From assembly GCA_950295325.1 (NCBI GenBank), contig OX485807.1:20555666-20619665 (forward strand): 64,000 bases of DNA, in the 5' to 3' direction. Below the pieces are notes generated by a model. That model made no database searches. It was given only the letters and a program-made list of their open reading frames with translations, and was not told where the DNA came from. The translations under genes and the position numbers were made by a program. Of the stretch, positions 38,511 through 48,209 are shown piece after piece. Source of the stretch: Polytrichum commune. Its lineage: Eukaryota; Streptophyta; Polytrichopsida; Polytrichales; Polytrichaceae. Each line of letters begins with the position of its first letter. Position 1 is the stretch's first letter.

Positions 38511-39774
38511 GGCTTCCTAAATGACATTTTAGTTGCCAACAATAGCCTAATTTTAGAAATCAAAGCATGAGCCAAAGTTTGGGACTCTCTTAAACATGTT
38601 TCAAAACTTTCACCAATCTTTCAAAAACATGATATGAGGTCATGGCTTTGAATAGTATTGTTGCTCAACATAACATCACCTAGCGTTGTGCTTTGTAGTT
38701 AGGTTTTTGCTATGACTCAAAATAATAAATCCAGGGAACTAAGTCTCCAGGAAGACTGAGATAGTGTCTATAAGGGTTAGTGTCACATTGGATTAAGGAT
38801 CACAATAACAACTTAGGGTCTTTCTTTCTTCATTCCTTCTTAATTCCACTTATTCTCCACTCTTATGGTTTCTTTGTGTTTTCTCTGTCGTGAGTGATTT
38901 TGTCCTATCTTCAGGGAATTTCCTATCACTTTATGTCTTGACCTATTTCAGTCGTGAAGCTCAAAAACTTGGCAAGTTGTCATGGGCAATTTGTCAGGAC
39001 ATAGTCCGGGGTAATGTCTTTTGTATGCCACATCGTCTTTGCATCTCAGGATTTAAGCTTTGCAATAATTTCAAATTAATTCATTTTAATTCGACTTACA
39101 ATCGTTCGGCCAATCTTCTCAAAACTGTAATCATCATCTTCACCTTCAACTTATCTGACAACTTGTCACCACAAACATCCACAAGATCATATATAATCAA
39201 AGCATCAACAATTTAGGCGATATATCCTCAATTAAATCCTTAGTCCATTTTAATCTCAAGGTGGTTTGCCTTTGGTAATGTCTTACACTAGTCAAGTAAC
39301 TTCTCTTTCTTGAGATGGTAATGTCTTTCACAACTTATAGCCTGCTACTAATATATCTTGTATGTAATCACTGTGTTGGCTTCACACCTTCACACCTAGT
39401 AATGCCTCAGAGTAGGCATCCGGCTATGCTTTGTCAAGCTGGCCTCTCCGTCCTTTTTTTTTTTTTTTTTTTTTTTTTCCCTCAGGGACGACACCTGTAA
39501 AGCCTATAGCCCTACATGTCTTTACCCTCTCGACTATACCTCTCTCAACGCTCTCTACGACACTTCCTTTCTCTCTCTCGCTCATCGCCTCTTTGATTGC
39601 ATGTAGGCGATAGTCGGGTGATACAGGCGATAGCCATTCTTTAACGCTTCGGCTCTCTGGTTCCAACAGGCGATTGTCCTCCTCACACTACTTGCCCTCG
39701 CTGATGTTCCTCTCAATTGTTCAACTTCCCTCAACTCTGGCCTATTGCCCAAGATTTTTTTTTCCTGACATTGC
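38511..39774. other. Repeat-like stretch without a supported gene
   Basis: This contains a run of about 23 T at 39456-39477 and phrases with GGCGATAGCC/GGCGATAGTC that recur on the far side of element D (46590-47220). D therefore seems to have landed inside an older repeat. The open frames here are short and unremarkable. Confidence 0.45.
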
Positions 39775-39984
39775 GGTCTCTCCTCAGGGGGTTTACTTCC
39801 ATTTCATTCCAAATGACGTCCAAAAAAATATAGGGTGCAATGAATTGTTTCAAAGTAAAAATTACAATTTGTTTCAAAGTAATACTGCATGTCTTTTATT
39901 TTTGAAGACTGATTTAAATAAATATAGGGTCATGTATATTGGCTGATATTATGTATATATTTAAATTAATATTAGGGGTTCAAA

Positions 39985-40002
39985 ATTTATAAAGGACACG
40001 TG
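39985..40002 (+). promoter_or_regulatory. TATA-like box and G-box upstream of the D transposase
   Basis: TTTATAAAGG at 39985-39994 is followed directly by the G-box CACGTG at 39997-40002, about 350 bp before the start codon. Both are common plant promoter elements. Function is inferred from position. Confidence 0.4.
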
Positions 40003-40093
40003 TCATGGTCCTATTGGTTGGGTTGTTTGAAGACCTCGCTTCAGATGTGGATCTCAAAAGTTTGAGGTAATCATTTTCCGATCAGAAGGACAT

Positions 40094-40303
40094 GTCATCT
40101 TGCCGGCATTGCGTTATGCTCTATGTTGAGTGTTTCTTGTGTAAGGGTTAGGGTTTGAGAAAGGTCATCTTGTCGGCATTGCTTTATGCTCTATGTTGAG
40201 TGTTTCTTGCGTAAGGGTTAGGGTTTGAGAAAGGTCATCTTGCCAGCATTGCGTTATGCTCTCTGTTGAGTGTTTCTTGCGTAAGGGTTAGGGTTTCATA
40301 AAG
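40094..40303 (+). repeat. 70-bp tandem repeat, three units, each with a telo-box
   Basis: Units begin at 40094, 40164 and 40234, exactly 70 bp apart, and each ends with GTAAGGGTTAGGGTTT. TTAGGGTTT is the complement of the plant telo-box AAACCCTAA, known from promoters of growth-related genes and from Polycomb recruitment. The array ends about 50 bp before the transposase ATG at 40357. Confidence 0.9.
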
Positions 40304-40356
40304 TAATAACATTGTCTTTGATTGTTTGCGTCTAGGGTATTGAGAATGCAATCAAC

Positions 40357-43300
40357 ATGGCTGGAGTTAAGCTAATCCTTTGGACTCTGTTGAGTGAAGA
40401 TGCCAATCCTCAATGTCTCGGCTCTCTTGACTGTACAGAGAACGATTCTTATGCTGCTTTGAGAGTGTTGTTGGAGGAGGCCGAGATACTTGACGGCGGT
40501 TTTGATTTCTGGGATCCTAGTTTGAAGTGCCGCATTAGAAAGAAGCTAGAGCGGTTGAACAAGATTGGATCTGATGCTTTCATGATACCGGCGGTTGGAG
40601 AAGCAGAAGTTGGAGCCACAGTTGGAGAAAAGAGGAAGCGACCTAGTTCTCCTGCAAGTGGCAATGGCGAAGAGATGGTTCCGGTGCTAAACCTACCCTT
40701 TGACGACAATGACCCTCCACTTGAGAGCGGTCTGTTTGATACAGAAGTTGGTAGCACTTTGCCAACCACTTTGACAACAACTTTTGAGGTGTTGTTAGAT
40801 GATATGAAGTCGACCCTACTGTCAACTGAGGTCCTTGCGAAGTACTCAACAGCTATAGATAAATTGAAGGTTGAAATGAAGAGGACGACTGTGGATGATC
40901 ATATGTGGTGTTTGAAATCGTGGGATAAGGATGGGAAGGGGATAGTGAAGTTGTATTGTGGGGAGTGCAGCAAATTATACGGTAATTCAGTTGGAGACCA
41001 TAGCAAAACGGCCATTTCTAACCTGTTCGGAAACTTTATCAAGAAGCACTTGGTTTCAACTTCTCACATCAGAAATTGGTGCACAAGAACAAAGACCGAA
41101 TTCAGTTCACTTCCTCAATCGGAGTCCAAAGAGAAAGGAGTTGTTATGATCCGAGCAGATCATGAGAAACTCGCTGACGAAGGCATACACATTGTGAATA
41201 TGATCAATGACAGTGTTGATGGAGACCACAAACCTTTGATAATTATTGGAGATCGATCTTCGCCTCATATGCGTTGTTTTTGGCTGAAGGTAAAGTGCAA
41301 GTTTTGTGGGGATTTTTTCCAGCTTTGTCTTCCTAGGAGGAATTTAGAAGCCAACTTGACCAATCACATCATGGGTCCAAAACACGCAAGTGCAGTGGAA
41401 GTGGCAGAGAACAATAGAGGCCGAGCTGGTGTCTTGCGGACATGGAAGAAAGGACGTCCATCAACATCAAGAGTATGTTTGGAGAACCAAAAAAAACTTC
41501 ACTCATGGTTCACTAGCCAAGGCTCTAATAGCCAGTCAGGTCAGAATCACCATCCTCTTTCCCTTCTATGTTGGGGATACTGGAGATCTGTCTCTAAGTA
41601 TGCTGGGAAGATGTATTTAGTTAAAAGGTTGTTGCTAGATCTACATCCTGGAGGTTCATGGATAGCTGAGCCAGAGACTAAAGGCAAGGTTGATATGGGT
41701 GCACGGGAGACCAAGATCATTGAAGGTTGCTTCAGACACAAGGATTGTAAGAGGGTGTCAATGAGCGGTGCTCCGTTTGACGATTTGACATGTACCTGTT
41801 GCGCACGGATTCCACAGGAAATCAACTTTCGTCATCGAATAATACGTGAAGAGCTAAGTTTGGAAAAGAGGGGCACTAGATCTAGTGCCGGGGGTAGGAG
41901 GCTAGGGTTTCTGCAAAGCCATGAATTGTTTCGGTATTCTAGGCATAGAGCATATGAAATTCGGCTTGCTAAACAGAAGCTATGTAGGATGAAGGCGTTA
42001 GTGTGTCAATTGAAAATCACAAGGCCAACGTTAAGAGAGGCAGTTGCAGAGTGTGAGAATAGAAGGGATGTGTTAAAACTATGTAACAACATTATTCTGG
42101 CACATAAAACTAAAGCGTTTGGAGGAAAAGCAGCCCTTTGGGATTTTATTGTAGATGTTGGTAATAATCTAAATACGAAGTCGGCCAAGGGAGACAGATA
42201 CAGCTCAAACACCGTAGCATTTGCCCAAACAATTAAATTATATGGGGGTAGACGCTTAACCGATTTATTTTCATTAAACTTATCGGGGCCCTCATTGTCT
42301 ACTGTGAAGTTAGCAAACAAAAAAGGTGTGTAGTTTGTGGGTGGATTTAGGCCAGAAATATTCACAGCAGTGGCGTCAATCTACAAGAATGCCATAGAAG
42401 CGTGTGGATTGGTTGGACCCATTCCTGTTCTCATGGCAGAAGACGAAACCAAAATCAAGACACGAGTTTCATGGGAGAGCCGATCTGACACATTGATTGG
42501 GTTTTGCGGAAGGGTGGAAGATCACATTTGCGAACCTGGATACAGTGTTTTAGTTGGTGACGACGAAGCTGGCTACAACAAGATCCTAGACAGCTTCCAC
42601 AACTGTAGGATGGGTACTTTTGCAAGGGTGATTATGGTCAATCCATTGCACGTAAAGCTCCCCCGACTTGTGATAGCCATTTGCTGTACTTGCAACTCTT
42701 TCAAGTCGCCTTGGGTTCGAGAACGGTGGCTAAACATGGAAAAATTGTGGGTTGCCGAGTGCAAGCAGGTTGTGAGTCCTATTGTCGGGCACGCCTCAGA
42801 TGGTGATAGTAGGCGTCGGCAACTTATGTTACAAGATTATTTGTGTGACGATGTTACACAAAATAGACGATCGATACCGTGGGTGGGCTGGAAGCTATCT
42901 ATTATCTTAAATGTTGATGGCGAGAGTATGGGATTACACGATCAAGATTTTATTCACAATGGAAAAAAGCTCATAAATCCGTTAGACAGTCATGCTAAGA
43001 CACTTCAACTTGGAATGGATGTTGCTTGCATTCAACACATTGAGGGAATATACAACAAGTTCGAGTTGGAAGAGCATGGGCTCAAACAAGAAGACATTGT
43101 TTGTAAAGACAAACAAAAATGGGGGAATGCTCAAAGGATCTGCCAACAACGAGTTCAGAAGTGCCTTGAAGTTGTGCGGGGCATGGGGATGCATCAAGAG
43201 CGCACATTGGGCACGCAAACATATCTTTCCATCTGCAGCGATTACATTGATTTGTTTCTGTCCCCTCTTTTGGATTTACGTAGCAAGATTGTGGTGGCAG

Positions 43301-46048
43301 CAAGGGTTTGTTTTTTCCTTAGGCTCTGGCGTCTGTGGATTAAACACGGTAGCCACGGTGTTGGTGGAAACTCAATGACTGTAACATTGGCTGATTGTTT
43401 TGTGTCAAATCAATGTTTTATAGACATCACTATGTCACTTTATCGTTATCTTAATTGTTACTTTTCGTGACAATTATCAGCACCTAGAGATTCCGTTCCA
43501 TCTTACAGCACTACAAGAAAAAACGGTTCCGTTCCAACAGAGTTCCAACAGAATTCTGTTGATTCTACCTGTTGATTTGGAACTCTTGATTCGGAACAAT
43601 TTTAACACATATCTCTTGATTTAGGCATTCGTTAAATGTCCAAGTTATACTAGTAAAAAAAAAGTAAATTAGTAATTCCGCTCCTCACATCCCGGGCCTA
43701 CACACAAACTACCAAGGACCACCTTGCCTAGCCTAGAAATGAACTTAGCCACATACCTAACCTAGGCTAGGCCCAAGGGTGAAGTCCAAGGGTATCAATC
43801 CTTGAACCTCTTGGCTATCGCGAGGAGGCCTTAGCCACCAAGCCACCACTCATCACATGATGTGGAATGAGTATGTAAGACATTTGTATAAAGAGGCCGT
43901 AAAATTTATAATTACATAATTACATAATTACATAATTACATAATTACAGTAATTACAGAAATTATTAATTACTGTAATTACTGTAATTGTTTTATTACTA
44001 TAATTAGTCATTCATGTAAATATTTTAATTATTAATATCTGTAATTACTTTAATTAGTAATTTCTGTAATTAGTAATTATTGTAATTACTTTAATGAGTA
44101 AGTACAATAATTAGAGTAATTGCTGTAATTAGTAATTATTGTAATTACTTTAATGAGTAAGTACAATAATTAGAGTAATTGCTAATTAGTAATTAAAGCT
44201 ACTATAAATAGAACAAAATTACAATCATTCACAATTTACTATAATTGTAAATTTAAGTAATTAAAATAATTAAATATTGCAAATTAATCAAACTATTTAA
44301 TTATTTTAAATTATAGGAATCATAGTAATTGATTACTTCAACATAATTAGTGTTATTTAAAAATTAAAAAACAATAATTAAAATTCCTCTGCTGAAATCA
44401 ACAGATAAATGTTCCCTCTGTTGATTTGTGTCGCACAATGGATCCATTTCAACATTGTTTTTCCCAAATCTGTTGAAATCAACAGAAATTAGTTGATTTT
44501 ATGTTGATTCGGACTGCGATTTCTTGTAGTGCAGGTTCAGATAGTTGCGAGATATTTTTCAGCAAAGTGGGAGGCATGGCTGGTATGGAACGCGTGTATG
44601 ACTTTCAAGAGCTCATTCAATGTGCAAATGCCATGAATCAACTGTCTGCAATTGAATATGGAAGCAATGGTCTGACTTTCAATCGAGCACATAACAAAAT
44701 GTGCAACGTCTAGGACTAGCTACACCCGTTGCAGCCAGGAGAGATGATTGCTGATTTAAGTGACTACACATTAGTTGAAACAGGTATGTTATCTTGATTC
44801 ACATTTGACTCTTCAAGTTCAAGGTGACTTTCTTCTTTGAATTCAAGGTGTCTACTTGGATGATTGAAGTCAAGGCCATATTTGTTACATTGAAACAACC
44901 TTTGAGACTGAACAAATAAGAGTATATTAAATCAAAACACATGGTATCTTGTTCAAACACAACTTCTCTTTTAGCATAACTCTAATGAATATGGCCAAGT
45001 GTACTAATGAGGTGTCTTGTTGGGTGTAGACGACCTAGTTGTCGAAGCGTTAAAAGAGGGCTTTAAGCAAGCCCAGGGGTTGATTAACTCATGTAATATG
45101 GCCCCTTCGATTCAAGCAAAGAATCGCAAGTGGTTCACAAATCCTTGGTTGCTGGAATCAGAGGATAAAACGTTCATGTCTTTTAAACCCGCTGCAAGGC
45201 CGGTTCAAGGAGAAGATGGAGATGGTGAAGTCATGCGTGAAGACGTTAGAGTTTCTGTTGAATTACAAATTGAGTCCCCTCTAGGCGACGAAGTGGAGAC
45301 CTCCTTGGTGTTCGATGATGGTATCGATCATGCTGCAACGGTCGAAGACAAGGTTAGAGGTATTGTGAATGAGATGATATCTTCTGCGTCACAAGAGAAT
45401 GTCATCGTTCAGAACACTATCTCGTTCAGCAACACAGTGAAATTTGAAGATAATATTATTTTCAAATCAACATTGGTTAGCCAGCTAAATGTCAATCCAT
45501 TTTTGAGTAAGGATAGGCTAACTCGTGTGAAGTCATCAGTTTATTTCAACAACTCTGAGTCTTATCTAGCTGCTGCAAATAGTTCTTCAACATGTTTTGT
45601 TGGAGTAGGAACAGATGTTGGAGTCTATTTTGTTCAGAGAATATCCACAACTCAATCATCTGCTATAAAGGCTGTTCAAAAAAGAAATAAACAGAAGGGG
45701 GGACGAAAGGGTATGGCAGCACCGGTGACTGCAGCTGTGGATCAAGGTTTGTGGTATCTAGGTAGAATTCAACGGATGAAGGTGAAGAAAGGAAATAGTT
45801 GGGGGAGACTTAATCAACCAGTAGACTTGATGAATAAGCCATCCATAACGATTGCAGTGCACTTGAATTATTTTTCAAGAGCCCCAGGCCACTTAAAATT
45901 CAAGTACGACTTGACAGATAGTATATGGGTAGATTTAGAAACACTTATAAGTTCAGTTACTATGAGCTACAATGAGCGTCACAATGTGTACACTCTTGAT
46001 GCTAATGATGCTGAGGCTCTTGCTGAATTTATTTCTAGTAAAAAATAA
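40357..46048 (+). CDS. P/THAP9-like transposase of element D (three in-frame UAG)
   Basis: Exon 1 runs from ATG 40357 to about 43430, with one TAG at 42331-42333 separating 658 and ~370 codons in the same frame. Exon 2 starts at 44563 (after TTTTTCAG) and ends at 44783 with TAG at 44711 and 44717. Exon 3 runs from 45030 to 46048 (TAA). Domains in exon 1: N-terminal region (1-85), zinc-finger-like CGEC...H..H (200-240), C2H2-like CKFC...H...KH (312-345), AT-hook-like KKGRPSTSR (about 365), CFRH..C...CTCC (457-488). Next comes a P-element/THAP9-like RNase H core: MAEDETKIKTRVSW ... LIGFCG, then SDGDSRRRQLML and HDQDFIHNGKKLINPL. Exon 3 ends in a domain with GLWYLGRIQRM and KYDLTDSIWVDLE that I do not recognise. 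The P assignment is inference from these motifs plus the 8-bp duplication. Confidence 0.7.
43509..44531. mobile_element. Non-autonomous CACTA (En/Spm) element, 1,023 bp
   Basis: It begins CACTACAAGAAAAAACGG and ends CGATTTCTTGTAGTG. It is flanked by the 3-bp duplication CAG (43506-43508 and 44532-44534), exactly as CACTA elements do. It has no transposase. The interior is AT-rich with many TAATTA(C) repeats, has CAACAGA/TCTGTTGA subterminal repeats, and carries a SINE-like segment. It sits in the intron of the D transposase, 31 bp before the acceptor AG. Confidence 0.93.
43685..43856 (-). repeat. tRNA-derived SINE-like insert inside the CACTA element
   Basis: On the minus strand there is a box A-like TGGCTTGGTGGCTAAGG (43831-43847) and a box B-like GGTTCAAGGATTG (about 43796-43808), spaced as in tRNA genes. 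The rest lacks a cloverleaf. It is probably a SINE carried within the CACTA element. Confidence 0.45.
44784..45029 (+). other. Intron of the D transposase absent from copy C
   Basis: The donor is ACAG|GTATGT and the acceptor GGTGTAG|ACGACC. The joined codons give ETDDLVVEAL, which aligns with ATDEDFVSTL in copy C, where the same position is uninterrupted (near 21945-21965). The intron contains a fragment of the foldback family (44911-44987). Confidence 0.75.
44911..44987. repeat. Fragment of the GAGTTATCC foldback family
   Basis: AACAAATAAGAGTATATTAA and the following 55 bp match one arm of the element at 13383-13740 (compare 13670-13740), ending GCATAACTC. Confidence 0.75.
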
Positions 46049-46068
46049 ATAAAATTGATTATTTCATT

Positions 46069-46340
46069 CTCGGGGGGTGCACTGTATATTATGTTTGAGA
46101 ACCACGTGCGTTCATGACCCCTCCTAAAAACCCCCTAGTATACAAGAGGTTATATGTCTAGATACCTTTGTGTGCAGATGTATTCTGTTTTAAATATATG
46201 TTTAATGTAAGTATACGTGAATGTTTTTCAGTTCTAAATATGTTTATTGTATGTATACGTAATACGGCAAGGTCCAAATCAATACCCCTCCTGTGCACTC
46301 ACGTGGACTCGTACAAGTTTAGTACAGTGCACCCCCCGAG
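46069..46340. mobile_element. MITE 'E' of the CTCGGGGGG family nested in D (272 bp)
   Basis: The termini CTCGGGGGGTGCACTGTA and TACAGTGCACCCCCCGAG form an 18-bp perfect inverted repeat. The 8-bp duplication ATTTCATT flanks both sides (46061-46068 and 46341-46348). ACGTGCG is at 46104-46110, 35 bp inside the left end. It lies 20 bp after the stop of the D transposase, so it is an insertion of a family relative into the larger element. Confidence 0.9.
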
Positions 46341-46592
46341 ATTTCATTTTTTTGTTGAAAGTGAGGAGAATGATTAGTATTACATTTTTTGTAATATACC
46401 ATGGTATTTATTTGATGATTGGTGTTAAGTTAAAGAAATATACGATAGTGTATAATAGTCGATATTACATAATTAAATAATAATAGGGTGCCTATAAATC
46501 AACCAAAAAAAATTAATACCCCCATGTAAAATACACCGTTATCTCAGGTGCCTATACCAAAATACACTAAGTGAACCCCCCGAGGGTCTCTC

Positions 46593-48209
46593 TAGACTCT
46601 ACCGCTCACTGGCCTACTTGCCAACACTCTTCATCGCTCTCACGGCCATTGCCCTTGCTTCCATACATGGCAAATAGCCCTTAACTTCTACGTCAAACTG
46701 AGAGAAGTCTCTCTCTTGCTTATGGCCATATTCAAACTTCGACTATTGCTATTACAAAGACATTGCTTCTTTCTTCCTCGCCCTCTCGGCGGATGATACG
46801 TCTATTTCAACGCTCATGGCGATTGCCAGAAGTCACACATGACATTTCCTTTATTCATGAATATCAATCAAAACACAATCAAACTTCCATCTCTAAAAGA
46901 CTTTTGCACTTAGCAACTTGTTTGCTTTCTACTGTCAAATCAGAGTCCGAATTACTCGGCTCTTGCATCTACGTTTATTCTTATAAGCATATTGCCCAAC
47001 TAAGTGTCTATGGCCGAACTCAATCACTGAGCTTCAACGTTCACTGCCTATTGCTATCTATGCTGAGATTATGTAAGATTTTACTCAGTTGAAAATAGCC
47101 TACTTGGGCAATAGCCGGCCTCCTTATCAATCGGGGAAGGAGAAGGTGGTTGCAACCGCCTTGGAATGGCTATAGCCCTCTTTTCACACTGTCAGTGAAC
47201 TCCTAAGTGACTATCGCTGCTAATAATCACTAACTTAGTGGTTTTAGCTCGAAAGTTAGGCGATGGCCCAAAAATTGAGTTTACATGCTTTCATTATGTG
47301 AACCTTGGGAATTATAAGCATGGGATAACTTGGATTTAGACCGAGCTCTTCACATCCCATGGTTATATTTTTTCGGGCCCACAGATCAAACACACAATGC
47401 CAAGCAATGTTTTGAAAGAGGGATCAAACTCATGATCCGGTTCCTCTTTGAGTGCTACTTTACACATAACTCTAATGAACATTGCATATTTGAGAAATGT
47501 ATCTATGGGCTTCACATGTGGGATGAGCATGCAAAATTGGCCCTCCAAAAACCTAGAAAGTTGATTTCGAAGATAGTCATTTTATTTTATTTATTTATTC
47601 GTTCTGAGGTATGAGATGACCCTAAACTACTGGAGGATAGTTAAGAGGTACCCAAAATCAAATGGAGTGCTCGGTGGTTCAATCCCTGACAGTGAAATCT
47701 TCTCCCTACTTGATGGAAAAACCTCCCCAGATGATCGCACCCCTCTTGTGTTCCGAAGAAAATGAAAATAAGAATAAAAGAAGACAATCACTTTTCTGTG
47801 ACCATAGGAGACGCTTTAAACATTACCTGCTATGCAAGCAACAACGAATGGGGAGAACCAACCGCTAGTTACAGATGAATGGTTGAGTTTTGAGAAATAA
47901 TAAGTTGAAGTTGAAGACTTCAAGAGAATCACTCATCATTTAGAGGAATCTATGGAATATATTGTATCTTATGCTCTCTCCCCACCAAGTGCTAACTAAC
48001 AGTGACATAATTAACTAAATGTCCTGAAGCACTTGCATATGTTTCCTTTCACACAACAACAAATAGACATGTAGGTTGGGGTTATATTCTTGGTGTGAAC
48101 TTCAAGTGGTGGTCACACTTGAGTGTTAAATCACCAAATACTACAGACAACCGCCACCGAAGTTTACGTGATACTACATGTCCTCACACTGCAGTAATAG
48201 CAAATACCA
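46593..48209. other. Repeat-like stretch, no gene
   Basis: The part nearest element D resembles the sequence on its other side (GGCGATAGCC-type phrases), so it is the continuation of the older repeat that D entered. No coding region is supported. Confidence 0.4.

Larger units (their letters stand above)
39783..46584 (+). mobile_element. 6.8-kb DNA transposon 'D', P/THAP9-like, relative of C
   Basis: The left end CTCAGGGGGTTTACTT pairs with the right end AAGTGAACCCCCCGAG (16 bp, two mismatches). Perfect 8-bp duplications GGTCTCTC lie at 39775-39782 and 46585-46592. Inside are a promoter-like region with telo-boxes, the transposase gene 40357-46048, a CACTA element in an intron, and MITE E after the stop. 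ATAGGGT boxes occur at 39830, 39924 and 46483. It is better preserved than C: the coding region is interrupted only by three UAG codons. Confidence 0.85.

Noticed and set aside
40094..40303. Interstitial telomere array
   Set aside because: The telomere-like unit occurs once per 70-bp repeat, so these are telo-boxes in a larger repeat and not telomeric DNA.
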